Shown here in pieces: positions 8,756-18,298 of a stretch of DNA of 33,855 nucleotides. Every line of letters starts with the position of its first letter. The first letter of the stretch is position 1. The translations under genes were made by a program, and so were the position numbers. This stretch comes from Gammaproteobacteria bacterium HGW-Gammaproteobacteria-2 (GTDB taxonomy: Bacteria; Pseudomonadota; Gammaproteobacteria; Xanthomonadales; Xanthomonadaceae): assembly GCA_002840015.1 (NCBI GenBank), contig PGZE01000025.1:1-33855 (forward strand), read 5' to 3'. Below the pieces are notes generated by a model, which did not search any database, was not told the DNA's origin, and was given only the letters and a program-made list of their open reading frames with translations.

Positions 8756-9561
8756 CCCTCGCGATAACTCGGGTATTGCGGCACCCAGCCGAGGCTGCGC
8801 AGTCGCGCGTTGGCGATACGGCGGCCCGTCTCGGGGCCATCGGGTTCGGGCAGTGGTGGCTGGTCGGTCTGGGCACGCAGGAAGTTCATCACCTGCCATT
8901 GCCATGCCGGCGCGTCATCGGTGCCGAGCACCTGCGCTGGCGGTGCCGGCACATCCAGCAATAACGAAACTGCCGCTGCGGCATCGGCAACATGGATGCG
9001 ATTGCTCCAGTGCCGGCGCCCGGCGCTGGCTTGCAACGCGCTGCGACGAAGAAAATCACGCCCCGGCCCGTACAGCCCGGACAGCCGCAGCGCGCACGCC
9101 TGGCTTGCGTATTGCGCGGCATTGGCCTCGGCTTCAAGCAACACGCGGCCATTGAACGCTGGCGGCGATGGCACTGTGTCCTCATCGATCCACTGACCCG
9201 CGTCTTCGCCGTAAACTGCCGTGGACGAAACGAAAATCAACCGTGGCAGCGCGGTGAAACGCGCCAGTGCGCGGCCAACACCATCGACGTACAACGCGCG
9301 ATACGCCGCTTCACTGCGCTCGTCGGGCGCCACCGCCACCACCACCGCATCGGGTGTCTTTGGCATTGCATTAAGGCCGGCGCCGCTGGCAAGATCGACT
9401 GCCAGCCAATGCACGGCATCGCCTGGCGCCGCATCCGGCAGCCGCCGCCGCAACGCGAACACCTGTTCGCCCCGTGCCGCGCGCAAGCGCGCGACCCGGC
9501 TGCCCAGATCGCCGGCACCGATCACCACCACCACGCGCGCGTTACTCTCCACCCTCATCAT
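8743..9561 (-). CDS. NAD(P)-dependent epimerase/dehydratase-like SDR protein
   Basis: Extended or atypical short-chain dehydrogenase of 272 residues. The N-terminal dinucleotide-binding motif is VVVIGAGDLGSRVARL. VSSTAVYGEDAGQWIDE resembles the catalytic region with serine and tyrosine, and LRLSGLYGPGRDFL is typical of the YeeZ-like group. The usual YxxxK lysine is not visible, so catalytic competence is uncertain and a redox-sensing or chaperone-like role is possible. No substrate can be assigned. It is divergent from aroK, with only 38 bp between the start codons. Confidence 0.8.
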   Translation of the reverse strand: MMRVESNARVVVVIGAGDLGSRVARLRAARGEQVFALRRRLPDAAPGDAVHWLAVDLASGAGLNAMPKTPDAVVVAVAPDERSEAAYRALYVDGVGRALARFTALPRLIFVSSTAVYGEDAGQWIDEDTVPSPPAFNGRVLLEAEANAAQYASQACALRLSGLYGPGRDFLRRSALQASAGRRHWSNRIHVADAAAAVSLLLDVPAPPAQVLGTDDAPAWQWQVMNFLRAQTDQPPLPEPDGPETGRRIANARLRSLGWVPQYPSYREGYAR

Positions 9562-9599
9562 CCTCAGTCATTGCAGTGAATCGGTTAGGATGCCAACCC

Positions 9600-10160
9600 A
9601 TGCACAGTGCATCCAACATCGTACTGATCGGCCCGATGGGCGCCGGCAAAAGCGCGCTGGGGCGTCGCATTGCCAGCCACTTTGCGCTGCGCTTTGTCGA
9701 TACCGACGCGCTGATCGAACAACGCACCGGCACCAGCATACCGATCATCTTCGATGTTGAGGGTGAAGACGGCTTTCGCGCCCGCGAGAAAGCGATCATC
9801 AGCGAAGTGTGTGCGCTGCACGGGCAAGTGATCGCCACCGGCGGCGGCGCGGTACTCGATAGCGAAAATCAATACGCCATCAAGCAGGCCGGTCTGGTGG
9901 TGTATCTGCGGGTCAGCCTGGCGGAGCAAATCCGCCGCGTGGCGAATGATCGCAATCGGCCGCTGATGGCTACCGCCGACCCTGCCGAGCGCTTGCAGCA
10001 ATTGGCGCAGCAGCGCGATCCAATCTATCAGGGGCTTGCCGACCTGCGCTTCACTACCGACGCCATGAATGCCGAAGCCGCCAGCGAGCGAGTGATCACA
10101 CGCCTCGCCGGCCTGCCCCGCCTGCAACACTTGATAGCGCGCAAGGACGAACTGCAATGA
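9600..10160 (+). CDS. aroK: Shikimate kinase
   Basis: Phosphorylates shikimate to shikimate 3-phosphate using ATP, in the common aromatic pathway. The 186-residue protein has the P-loop GPMGAGKS, the DTDALIEQ substrate and magnesium site, [10 protein letters not shown] and the Walker-B-like ATGGGAVL. The lid segment with NDRNRPLM is also present. The ATG at 9600 is the only start that places the P-loop at the usual position. Its stop overlaps the aroB start in ATGA, so the two genes are translationally coupled. Confidence 0.96.
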   Translation: MHSASNIVLIGPMGAGKSALGRRIASHFALRFVDTDALIEQRTGTSIPIIFDVEGEDGFRAREKAIISEVCALHGQVIATGGGAVLDSENQYAIKQAGLVVYLRVSLAEQIRRVANDRNRPLMATADPAERLQQLAQQRDPIYQGLADLRFTTDAMNAEAASERVITRLAGLPRLQHLIARKDELQ

Positions 10161-11239
10161 GCCCGGTGCAATCGCTGAACGTAGCGCTTGGCGCACGCAG
10201 CTACCCGATCCACATCGGCCCCGGCCTGCTGGCTGATACGCCGCGCTGGCTGCCGCTGATTGCTGGCCGCCATGTGCTGGTGGTCAGCGATGCCAACGTG
10301 GCGCCGCATTATCTGGCGCGGGTGCAGGCGGCGTTGGCGAGGCATGTCCACGCGTCGCTGGTGTTGCCCGCCGGTGAGCAGGAAAAGACCCTGCAACGCT
10401 TCGGCGAGGTGATGACGGCACTCGCACAACTGGGCGCCAGCCGCGATGCCACGGTGATTGCGCTCGGCGGCGGCGTGATCGGCGATCTGTCCGGTTTCGC
10501 GGCGGCCTGCTGGATGCGCGGCATTGCCTTCGTGCAGATGCCCACCACGTTGCTGGCAATGGTCGATTCCTCGGTCGGCGGCAAGACTGCGGTGGATCTA
10601 CCCAGCGGCAAGAATCTGGTCGGCGCGTTCCATCAGCCGGCCGCAGTGATTGCCGATACCGACACCTTGGCCACCCTGCCCGCGCGCGAACTGCGTGCCG
10701 GCCTGGCCGAAGTGGTGAAATACGGCGCGCTCGGCGACACCGTTTTTTTTGACTGGCTCGCTGCGCATGTGGATGCGCTACTGGTTGGCGATACTGCCAC
10801 CATCAGCGAAGCCATCGCCCGCAGTTGTGCGCACAAGGCAGCCATCGTTGCCCGCGATGAAACCGAACAGGGCGAACGCGCCCTGCTCAACTTCGGCCAC
10901 ACCTTTGGCCACGCGATTGAAACCGAGCAAGGCTACGGCGGCCTTTTGCACGGCGAAGCGGTGGCGGTGGGCATGGTACTGGCGGCGCGTTGCTCAGCCG
11001 CGCTCGGGCTGGCGCCGGCCAGCGATGGCGAGCGCCTCGTCGAACTGCTGGCCCGCTTCGAGCTGCCCACCGCCATCCCGCCCGGCCTCAGCGCCGAACA
11101 GCTGCTGGCGCGCATGCGGCTGGACAAGAAAGCGGTTTCCGGGGCAATCCGGCTGGTGCTCTGGCATGGCATCGGCCAGGCATTCATCGCCCCCGATGTG
11201 CCGGAACACACCATGCTGGCGGTGCTTCGCGACACCTGA
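10157..11239 (+). CDS. aroB: 3-dehydroquinate synthase
   Basis: Converts DAHP to 3-dehydroquinate using NAD and a divalent metal, the second step of the shikimate pathway. The 360-residue protein has the expected [38 protein letters not shown], the [11 protein letters not shown] segment, the metal-ligand region LAEVVKYG and the later [11 protein letters not shown] and HGEAVAVGM. The length is normal. It overlaps aroK by four bases, an arrangement typical of proteobacteria. Confidence 0.97.
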   Translation: MSPVQSLNVALGARSYPIHIGPGLLADTPRWLPLIAGRHVLVVSDANVAPHYLARVQAALARHVHASLVLPAGEQEKTLQRFGEVMTALAQLGASRDATVIALGGGVIGDLSGFAAACWMRGIAFVQMPTTLLAMVDSSVGGKTAVDLPSGKNLVGAFHQPAAVIADTDTLATLPARELRAGLAEVVKYGALGDTVFFDWLAAHVDALLVGDTATISEAIARSCAHKAAIVARDETEQGERALLNFGHTFGHAIETEQGYGGLLHGEAVAVGMVLAARCSAALGLAPASDGERLVELLARFELPTAIPPGLSAEQLLARMRLDKKAVSGAIRLVLWHGIGQAFIAPDVPEHTMLAVLRDT

Positions 11240-11268
11240 AACCGTGCGCGCTCCGCTACAATGGCCGG

Positions 11269-11523
11269 ATGCGCCTTTACCTACAGCAACGGCCCGTCGC
11301 CGGCGAGGCCCCGCGTTTCGTGCAGCTTGCCTTGCAGCAGGATCTGCTCGGCGGCTGGACACTGTTGCGCGAAACCGGCCAGGTGGGTGGCCGCAGCGCG
11401 CTCAAGCGCGAACAGTTTCTGGAACACGATGCCGCACTCAAGGCACTGGAAAAAGCGCGTGACCTGCACCTCAAGCGTGGCTTCCAGGTGATGTTTGCGC
11501 AGGGCGCCAATGCACCCAATTGA
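11269..11523 (+). CDS. Small WGR-domain protein
   Basis: Protein of 84 residues resembling a stand-alone WGR domain. The core reads [20 protein letters not shown] followed by [15 protein letters not shown], where the usual WGR triplet is replaced by GGR. WGR domains are thought to bind nucleic acid; the role of the short bacterial versions is unknown. A TACAAT at 11257-11262 lies just before the ATG at 11269 and may be a -10 element with a minimal leader. It sits between aroB and hemE, as in related genomes, and ends 16 bases before the hemE start. Confidence 0.82.
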   Translation: MRLYLQQRPVAGEAPRFVQLALQQDLLGGWTLLRETGQVGGRSALKREQFLEHDAALKALEKARDLHLKRGFQVMFAQGANAPN

Positions 11524-11539
11524 CTCTATGGACAACCCC

Positions 11540-12564
11540 ATGACGTTGAAAAATGATCGCCTGCTGCGTGCCTTCGCCCGGCAACCGGTAGACCGCACCC
11601 CGGTATGGCTGATGCGTCAGGCTGGCCGCTACCTGCCCGAATACCGCGCCACCCGCGCCATTGCCGGCAGCTTCATGGGCCTGGCAACCAACCCCGAACT
11701 GGCTTGCGAAGTCACCTTGCAGCCGCTGCTGCGCTTTGATCTGGATGCTGCCATCCTGTTCTCTGACATCCTTACCATTCCCGATGCGATGGGGCTGGGG
11801 CTGAGCTTCGAGACCGGTGAAGGCCCGCGCTTCGCGCATCCGGTACGCAGCGCCGCTGATATCGCCAGGCTGGCGGTGCCGGACATGGAAACCGAACTGC
11901 GCTACGTGATGGATGCAGTGCGCCTGATCCGCAGCGAACTCAATGGCAAGGTGCCGTTGATCGGTTTTTCCGGCAGTCCGTTTACGCTGGCCTGTTACAT
12001 GGTGGAAGGTGGTGGCAGCGACAACTTCGCGCGGGTCAAGGCGCTGGCACTGGACGACCCGGCGGCGCTGCACCGGCTGCTCGATGTGGTTACCGAATCG
12101 GTGATCGCCTACCTCGCCGCGCAACGCGCTGCCGGCGCGCAGGCGCTGATGGTGTTCGATACCTGGGGCGGCATGCTGTCGCCGCATCTGCCCGCATTGC
12201 GCAAACACTGCCGCGTGGCGACGGCAACGAACGCACGCCGCTGGTGTTGTTCGGCAAAGGCAATGCGCCGTATCTGGAAGAGCTGGCCGCCAGTGGCGCC
12301 GAAGGCCTTGGCGTGGACTGGACCGTGAGCCTGGCCGATGCGCGCGTGCGTACCGGCGGCAAGGTCGCGATTCAGGGCAACCTTGATCCAAGCACGCTGT
12401 ATGCATCGCCCGAGGCGATCCGCCGCGAAGTGCGGCGCGCTCTGGAAAGCTACGGCCCTGGCCCGGGCCACGTGTTCAATCTCGGCCACGGGCTGTCCCC
12501 GGACATGGACCCCGAACACGTGCGCGTGCTGGTCGATGCCGTCCACGAGTTTTCTGCCCATTGA
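11540..12564 (+). pseudogene. hemE: Uroporphyrinogen decarboxylase, disrupted by an out-of-frame deletion
   Basis: HemE decarboxylates uroporphyrinogen III to coproporphyrinogen III in haem synthesis. The first frame runs normally through [21 protein letters not shown] sequence, [33 protein letters not shown] and [12 protein letters not shown], then turns to nonsense near 12185-12190. The +2 frame resumes with [20 protein letters not shown] and continues through LFGKG, GVDWT, QGNLDP and FNLGHG to the stop at 12564. About nine conserved residues between LSPHL and ARIAQ (the YREFxLxY helix of the family) are missing, so this is a deletion of roughly 28 nt rather than a single-base slip. The span is 1025 nt, not a multiple of three. 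The ATG at 11540 matches the family N-terminus; an ATG at 11528 is an alternative. Confidence 0.9.
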
Positions 12565-12574
12565 GGAGCCCGCC

Positions 12575-12772
12575 ATGAGCAACGCCACCCCGCTTCGCCG
12601 CTCGCGCAGCAACCGCATGATCGCCGGCGTCATCGGCGGCCTCGCCCGCCGTTTCGATGTCAGCTCCAATGGACTGCGCGTGGTCTACGTCATCGTATCG
12701 ATTCTGTCGGCAGCGTTTCCCGGTATTCTGGTTTATTTGCTGCTGTGGCTGCTGGTGCCGCTGGAAGACTGA
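12575..12772 (+). CDS. PspC-domain membrane protein
   Basis: Protein of 65 residues with a single PspC domain. The N-terminal basic part RRSRSNRMIAGVIGGLARRF is followed by DVSSNGLRVVYVIVSILSA and a hydrophobic segment ending LVYLLLWLLVPLED. PspC proteins sit in the inner membrane and in enterobacteria take part in envelope-stress signalling; solitary short forms like this one are common and not well characterised. GAGGAG lies a few bases upstream of the ATG. It starts 10 bp after hemE and is probably co-transcribed with it. Confidence 0.88.
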   Translation: MSNATPLRRSRSNRMIAGVIGGLARRFDVSSNGLRVVYVIVSILSAAFPGILVYLLLWLLVPLED

Positions 12773-12837
12773 CGCCTTTTTCGGCAACACCAACCGCCCA
12801 CACCGGGCTCCTGCAAAAACGCGCGACGATGTCCCCC

Positions 12838-12963
12838 TGTAGCAGCCCACCCTGTGGGCGACCAGCACATGCTACGGTTGGAAAATTACCGGTCGCCCAC
12901 GGGGTGAGCTCCACATGGCGCGGTGATCTGCCTTTGCGGAGCGCCCTGTAGACGGCTCCTGCA
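12838..12963 (+). repeat. Composite REP-like repeat, copy C
   Basis: TGTAGCAGCCCACCCTGTGG with GCGACC is followed by an inverted GGTCGCCCACGGGGTGAGCT module, then by GGTGATCTGCCTTTGCGGAG. The last part aligns with the linker of copy D at 19681-19790. The element fills most of the 208-bp gap between the pspC-like gene and sua5. Confidence 0.7.
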
Positions 12964-12980
12964 CCCACCGCGAATAAGCC

Positions 12981-13931
12981 ATGCCCACATCGACCAACGC
13001 TACCGAAATCGCCAACGCCGTCGCCGCCCTGCGCGCGGGCGCGGTGATCGGGCTGCCAACGGAAACGGTGTACGGCCTCGCTGCCGACGCGATGAACCCG
13101 GCAGCGGTAGCGCGTATCTTTGCGCTCAAGGGCCGGCCTGTGGATCACCCGCTGATCGTGCATATCGCCGATATCGATGTGTTGCCGCGCTTTGCCCGCG
13201 CCATCCCCGACGCCGCCCGGCAACTGGCCGCCGCGTTCTGGCCCGGCCCGCTTACCCTGATTTTGCGCCGGCAGGCCAACGTCCCCGACGCGGTCACCGG
13301 CGGTCAGGACACGGTCGGCCTGCGCGCACCGGCGCACCCGCTGGCGCAACAGCTGTTGCATGCCTTCGACGGCGGTCTGGCCGCCCCGTCGGCCAATCGC
13401 TTCGGCCGCATCAGCGCCACCCGCGCCGAGCACGTGCGCGAAGAGTTCGGCGAGCAGGTGCCGCTGGTGCTCGACGGCGGCCCGTGTACGGTCGGCATCG
13501 AAAGCAGCATCGTCGATCTCAGCGCAGCGCTACCGCGCATCCTGCGCCCCGGCGCGATCAGCCGCGCACAGATCGAAGCCATCATCGGCCCGGTGGCGGT
13601 CGGCGTCGATGGCGACAGCCCGCGCGCTTCCGGCACACTTGCTGCGCATTACGCGCCGCACACCCCGCTGCGGCTGCTACCACGCGCTGCCATTCATGCT
13701 ACCGACAACGTGCAGGTGCTGGCACTCGGCAGCTTGCCCGCCGCGTGCAACGGCATCGCCCTGCCCGCCAACCCCGACGCCTACGCGCATGGCCTGTACG
13801 CCGCACTGCGCCGCCTCGATGCGCGTGGCAGCGCGTTGATCGTGGTCGAGCAAACCCCAGACACCCCGACATGGCAGGCGATCAACGACCGCCTGCATCG
13901 TTCCGCAGCCGGTGCCGGCGCTGGCGACTGA
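12981..13931 (+). CDS. sua5: L-threonylcarbamoyladenylate synthase, Sua5 type
   Basis: Makes threonylcarbamoyl-AMP from threonine, bicarbonate and ATP for the tRNA t6A modification. The N-terminal YrdC domain shows GLPTETVYGLAADAMN, KGRPVDHPLIVHI, WPGPLTLIL, GLRAPAHP and APSANRFGRISAT. A C-terminal Sua5 domain begins around SGTLAAHYAPHTPLRLL. At 316 residues it is the two-domain Sua5 form rather than the short TsaC. The ATG at 12981 is well placed before the domain. It is convergent with waaA, with only 39 bp between stop codons and no clear terminator. Confidence 0.95.
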   Translation: MPTSTNATEIANAVAALRAGAVIGLPTETVYGLAADAMNPAAVARIFALKGRPVDHPLIVHIADIDVLPRFARAIPDAARQLAAAFWPGPLTLILRRQANVPDAVTGGQDTVGLRAPAHPLAQQLLHAFDGGLAAPSANRFGRISATRAEHVREEFGEQVPLVLDGGPCTVGIESSIVDLSAALPRILRPGAISRAQIEAIIGPVAVGVDGDSPRASGTLAAHYAPHTPLRLLPRAAIHATDNVQVLALGSLPAACNGIALPANPDAYAHGLYAALRRLDARGSALIVVEQTPDTPTWQAINDRLHRSAAGAGAGD

Positions 13932-13970
13932 CCACCGCAGCAATGCATCGTGAAGCCGCACAGCGCGAGG

Positions 13971-15311
13971 TCAATCCCGCGGCATCGGCATCAAGTCCGG
14001 CAGGCTGCTGGTGTAGTGCTCCGCCATCACCGGCTCTATCAGGCGCAAGGTGCGTTCCACTGCGCCACGCTCGCTTGCCACCATATCGCGCGCCGCCTCA
14101 GCCATGCGATTGCGCTGATCGGCATCCACGATCAACTGCATAACCGCTTCACCCAACACCTCACCACTGGCGACACGTAGCGCTGCACCACCGGCAATCA
14201 GGTGCTCGGTCACCTCGGCAAAATTGAAGGTGTGCGGGCCCACCAGACACGGCACACCCAGTGCGGCCGCCTCCAACACATTGTGGCCACCGATCGGCTG
14301 CAAGCTGCCGCCGACAAAGGCCAGATCGACGGTGGCGTAGAACATCAGCAGCTCGCCCAGAGTGTTGATGATGAAGCACTGGCTACTGCGTCCCGGTAGC
14401 CCGTGTACGCTGCGCGAAGTGACGATCAACCCGGCATCGCGCGCATGTTGTTCAACGGTGCGAAAGCGCTCGGGATGACGCGGGGCCCACAGCAACAGCG
14501 CATCGGGATACCGCGCCAACACTTGTTGTTGTGCGCGCAACACCGCCGTCTCTTCCATTTCGTGTGTGCTCGCGGCAATCCATACCGGCCGTTCGGCACC
14601 CCAACTGGAACGCCACGACGCCGATTTGTAGAGCAACCCTTGCGGCAGGGCAAGGTCGTACTTCATGTTGCCGGCAACCACCACCCGTTGCGGGCGTGCG
14701 CCCAACGCAATCAAGCGATCCGCATCCATCTGCGATTGCGCGGCCACCGTATGCGCACAACGCACCGCCATGCGCGCCAGACCGCGCACCGGCCCATAGC
14801 CACCGAGTGAGCGCTCGCTCAAGCGCGCATTGGCGATGATGATGGGGATGCCGGCAGCAGCACATTCCAGGAACAGATTCGGCCAGATCTCGGTTTCCAT
14901 CACAATCGCGATTTTTGGCCGTGTACGGCGCAAAAACCGACGGATTGCAGCAGGCAAGTCGTACGGCAAATAGACATGAAACGCCTGCTCGCCCCAAAGT
15001 TTGCTGACCCGTGCCGAGCCGGTTGGGGTGATGGTGGTAATCACCAGCGGGCATCCGGGATAGCGCTCGCGCAGGCAGGCAATCAATGGCGCCGCTGCAG
15101 CAACTTCACCGACCGACACGGCATGTACCCACAGCGCGCCATCAGCGCCGCTGCGCGCGCTGAAGAATCCGAAACGCTCGCCCCAGCGGCGAAAATAGGC
15201 GCGTTGCGAAACGCCACGCCATGCCAGGCGCCACACAATCACCGGCACCAGCAGATACATCACGAGGGAATAGACACGGCGCCCGAGGCGCTGCCAGAAA
15301 GTCAATGCCAT
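13971..15311 (-). CDS. waaA: 3-deoxy-D-manno-octulosonic acid transferase
   Basis: Transfers Kdo from CMP-Kdo to lipid IVA at the inner face of the cytoplasmic membrane. The 446-residue protein has an N-terminal hydrophobic anchor (VYSLVMYLLVPVIVWRLAW), the GERFGFF segment, the catalytic base region WVHAVSVGE, the METEIWPN motif and the C-terminal GGHNVLEAAALGVPCLVGP-type donor site. The ATG at 15311 gives the family N-terminus; the longer frame adds 20 unrelated residues. It is divergent from the LpxL-like acyltransferase across a 77-bp gap that must hold both promoters. Confidence 0.95.
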   Translation of the reverse strand: MALTFWQRLGRRVYSLVMYLLVPVIVWRLAWRGVSQRAYFRRWGERFGFFSARSGADGALWVHAVSVGEVAAAAPLIACLRERYPGCPLVITTITPTGSARVSKLWGEQAFHVYLPYDLPAAIRRFLRRTRPKIAIVMETEIWPNLFLECAAAGIPIIIANARLSERSLGGYGPVRGLARMAVRCAHTVAAQSQMDADRLIALGARPQRVVVAGNMKYDLALPQGLLYKSASWRSSWGAERPVWIAASTHEMEETAVLRAQQQVLARYPDALLLWAPRHPERFRTVEQHARDAGLIVTSRSVHGLPGRSSQCFIINTLGELLMFYATVDLAFVGGSLQPIGGHNVLEAAALGVPCLVGPHTFNFAEVTEHLIAGGAALRVASGEVLGEAVMQLIVDADQRNRMAEAARDMVASERGAVERTLRLIEPVMAEHYTSSLPDLMPMPRD

Positions 15312-15388
15312 GACATAAGCATAGCCGCAGCGATGGCAATTGGCGCTGCCATTTACCGAAGCGCCGCACAATCAGCGAAAATGCAGCA

Positions 15389-16291
15389 ATGAAAAACACC
15401 GCTCGCCCACCGCTGACCCTTCGCAACGCGCCCGCCTGGCTGGGCGTGAGTGTGCTCTGGCTGTTGGCACAATGGCCGTGGTGGCTGCAACGCACGTTGG
15501 GTACGGTGCTCGGCGGCTTGCTGTTCATCGTGCTGCCCAGGCGGCGACGCATCGCTGCGCGCAATCTGAAGCTATGTTTCCCCGAACACGATCCCGCCAC
15601 ACGCAAGCAACTGCTGCGCGCGCATTTTGCGGCATTGGGCGTCGGAGTGTTTGAGTTCGCTCGCGCCTGGTGGGGCTCGATCACGCCGATGCGGCGCAAC
15701 GTGCAGATTGAAGGACTGGCCCCGGTACAGGCAATCCTCGCCAGCGGCCGAGGCGTGTTGCTGGTATCAGGCCACTTCACCACGCTGGAGCTGTGCGGGC
15801 GTTTGCTGTGCGATCACCTGCCGGTGTCGGGCATGTATCGCGCCCACGACAGTGCGCCAATGGAATGGGCGGTGCTGCGCGGGCGTTTGCGTTATGCCAG
15901 CGCCATGTACACCCGCGAGCATGTACTCGGCACCGTGCGCAGCCTGAAACGGGGTGGATTGCTGTGGTATGCGCCGGATCAGGACATGCTCGGCCGTGAT
16001 CGCGTGTTCGCGCCGTTTTTCGGCATTGCGGCTGGCTCGATCACCGCAACCCATCAACTGGCGCGGCTGAGTGGTTGTGCGGTGGTACCTTTTTTCCATC
16101 GCCGCGAGGGTGGCCGTTACCTGATCCGGCTGGCGCCACCGCTCGAGGATTTTCCTTCGCTCGACCCGCTGGCCGACACCAGCCGCGTCAATGCCGCGAT
16201 TGAGGCAATGGTACGCGCCGCGCCGGCGCAATACCTGTGGATCCATCAGCGGTTCAAGCGGCGTCCGTCGGGCGAGCCTTCGCTTTATTGA
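15389..16291 (+). CDS. Lipid A biosynthesis acyltransferase, LpxL/HtrB family
   Basis: Membrane acyltransferase that adds a secondary acyl chain to Kdo-lipid A. The 300-residue protein has an N-terminal hydrophobic segment (LGVSVLWLLAQWPWWLQ), RRRRIAARNLKLCFPE, the catalytic HX4(D/E) motif in SGHFTTLEL, the YRAHDSAPME segment and APDQDMLGRDRVFAPFFG. The family is certain; whether it is the LpxL or LpxM type is not resolved, so no symbol is given. Its last seven bases overlap the end of the convergent glycosyltransferase gene. Adjacent waaA makes a product role in the same pathway natural. Confidence 0.93.
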   Translation: MKNTARPPLTLRNAPAWLGVSVLWLLAQWPWWLQRTLGTVLGGLLFIVLPRRRRIAARNLKLCFPEHDPATRKQLLRAHFAALGVGVFEFARAWWGSITPMRRNVQIEGLAPVQAILASGRGVLLVSGHFTTLELCGRLLCDHLPVSGMYRAHDSAPMEWAVLRGRLRYASAMYTREHVLGTVRSLKRGGLLWYAPDQDMLGRDRVFAPFFGIAAGSITATHQLARLSGCAVVPFFHRREGGRYLIRLAPPLEDFPSLDPLADTSRVNAAIEAMVRAAPAQYLWIHQRFKRRPSGEPSLY

Positions 16292-17051
16292 TCGCGCTCG
16301 CGGCGCTGTGCCTCATACACCTTGCTGTATTTCAGGAACGTGTAATGCGCTTGCAAACGGGCGGCGATGAAACCGGCCCAGCCATTGAGAAAATAGCGCT
16401 TGAGCAGGTACAGCTTGAGAAATGCCAGCGTCGGCTGGATCAGTATGCGCAGACCGAGCAGGCGAATGCGCCGGCTGCGCTTGTGCGCCACCATGCCGCT
16501 GGAATAGCGGTTCACTTTCTCGGCGCGACTTGCGATATCGGCCTCGCCGTAGTGGCGAAATGGTGCCGGTAAGTCGATGACGCGGCCCTGCACTTCCGGC
16601 GCGGCATGCACCGGCACCGCATTCAGGCCACCGTGGCTGCGCCGGAACAAACGCAGATGCCAGTTGGCTCGCGAGCGCGGATGCACCCAGCGCCAGAACA
16701 ACCATTCCTGCTGCGGCAAGCGATAACCCAATGCCCGTGGCGCGGCCAGTTCATGCTCGATCCGCTCCCGACCCAACTCCGTGAGTTGCTCATCGGCATC
16801 GAGCAGCAACACCCAGTCATGCTGCGCCAGATTCACCGCCGCCTGCTTTTGCGGCCCATAACCCTGAAACGCCTGCACCTGCCAGCGCGCAGCAAAACGC
16901 TGCGCAATTTGCGCGGTCACATCGCTGGAACCCGAGTCGAGTACCACGATCTCATCGCAAAACACGAGGCTGGCGAGGCAGGCTTCCAGCGTGCCAGCGT
17001 GGCGGCATTGTTGAGCGTTGTGACCACCGCTGAAATCGGCTGCCGCGTCAT
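16285..17051 (-). pseudogene. Family 2 glycosyltransferase (WaaE-like), frameshifted by an 8-bp tandem duplication
   Basis: Reading from the ATG at 17051 gives MTRQPISAVVTTLNNAATL and then goes out of frame. The remainder of the enzyme, LEACLASLVFCDEIVVLDSG onward, is in another frame to the stop at 16285. The shift is caused by a perfect tandem copy of CCAGCGTG (plus strand 16986-16993 and 16994-17001); removing one copy gives an uninterrupted 252-residue protein. It keeps YGPQKQAAV, LLLDADEQL and the C-terminal amphipathic region of WaaE/KdtX-like LPS core glucosyltransferases. The true start is supported by a four-base ATGA overlap with the upstream ligase stop. Without the repair only a truncated product starting inside the domain could be made. 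Confidence 0.92.
16986..17001. repeat. 8-bp tandem duplication
   Basis: Two adjacent perfect copies of CCAGCGTG lie inside the glycosyltransferase gene and account exactly for its frameshift. Confidence 0.95.
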
Positions 17052-18298
17052 TTCACCGGCTCCTCGTCAACGGCCACCAGCGTGCCGGCAAGCAGCCCGA
17101 GCAGCAGCAACAGCACGCCGCTCCAAAAACTGGAATACAGAGCAAGATGGGTATTGAACGGAAACAGCGCTGCCAGCACCGCCAGTGCCGGCGCACGCGC
17201 ACGCGCACGAATCGCTGCGCTGGCGCGACACCACTGCCAGGCCAGCAGGCCAAGGCCGATCAGCCAGCAGGCCATGCCCAGCACCCCGGTTTCCGCCAGC
17301 ACTTCCAGCAGCCATTGATGGGCATGGAAGGCGCCGGTGTTTTCACCCTGCAGCCAGTGATCGTCGTCGGCCACAAATTGCGGGTACGCCTCGCGAAACC
17401 CACGTACGCCAATACCGTTGATTGGATGCGCTACGATCATCCGGCCAGCAGCACGCCAGATCGGCAGGCGATAGGACAAGGCAACATCAAGGCCTTCGCT
17501 GTCACCGGACAGCACCGCAGCAGTGCGTTCTATCCGCTGCCCGAAACGTTCTGAACCAACCCAGGCCAGTGCCAACGCCGCCAGCACCAATGCGGCGGTC
17601 GCCAGCAACAGCCGCTTGCGACCAGCGAACTGCAGCCATGCCGAACCGGCAAGCACCAGCGCCAGCACCAACCACGCCGCGCGCGCACCGGCCAGCAATA
17701 CGACCAGGCTCAGCGCAGCCACAGCAAGCAACCATACGCCATCGCCACGTCGCGCGGCCCATTGCAATACAAACGGCGACAGCACTGCCAGCACCCAGCC
17801 CAACTTGAGATTATCGGCACCGAAAATGCCGCTCAAACGCTCCGCTTCAGCCGGCCCGCCAAAGCTCCAGCCGGTGGCCGCCTGCACCAGCGCATCAACT
17901 AACCACACGGTCACAATCACACCCAGACCGCGATACAACAAAGTGCGGCTTGCTGTGTTGCCAGCGGCGAATATGACAAGCATCAAAAACGGCGCATAGC
18001 GCAGATCCAGCGCCACTTCGCGCCAGGCTTCATTGCGCGCCAACGCATCGGGCGCTGACAACAGCTCTGGTAACCAGAAGCTGAAAAACAGCAACGCAAG
18101 CATCAGCCATTGCGCCCGGCGCAAGCGCACGCAGCCGTTGACGGTTGCAGCCAAAACAGCAACCCCGGAGAGCAAGGCAATCAATTCGGACACGCCGAAC
18201 TTCGGCCAGAACGCCACAAACGCGATCAGCGCCCAGGCTGCGGCGCGCGTGCCATAAGGCGGGCTTGTTGGCAGAGGATCAGGCTGCAAGATGTTCAT
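17048..18298 (-). CDS. O-antigen ligase / Wzy-like polytopic membrane protein
   Basis: Protein of 416 residues with about ten to twelve hydrophobic segments and a large periplasmic loop near residues 265-330. The loop holds RLPIWRAAGRMIVAHPINGI, GVRGFREAYPQF and HAHQWLLEVLAETGVLG, the Wzy_C signature including the conserved histidines. Members either ligate O-antigen to lipid A core (WaaL) or polymerise O units (Wzy); placement among core-type transferases and waaA favours a ligase, but this is inference. I chose the ATG at 18298 over a TTG at 18307. It overlaps the upstream glycosyltransferase by 20 bp and the downstream one by 4 bp, so the three genes form one coupled unit. Confidence 0.88.
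   Translation of the reverse strand: MNILQPDPLPTSPPYGTRAAAWALIAFVAFWPKFGVSELIALLSGVAVLAATVNGCVRLRRAQWLMLALLFFSFWLPELLSAPDALARNEAWREVALDLRYAPFLMLVIFAAGNTASRTLLYRGLGVIVTVWLVDALVQAATGWSFGGPAEAERLSGIFGADNLKLGWVLAVLSPFVLQWAARRGDGVWLLAVAALSLVVLLAGARAAWLVLALVLAGSAWLQFAGRKRLLLATAALVLAALALAWVGSERFGQRIERTAAVLSGDSEGLDVALSYRLPIWRAAGRMIVAHPINGIGVRGFREAYPQFVADDDHWLQGENTGAFHAHQWLLEVLAETGVLGMACWLIGLGLLAWQWCRASAAIRARARAPALAVLAALFPFNTHLALYSSFWSGVLLLLLGLLAGTLVAVDEEPVK

Noticed and set aside
12185..12190. Programmed ribosomal frameshifting in hemE
   Set aside because: There is no slippery heptamer, and conserved residues are missing, so a deletion explains the data better.
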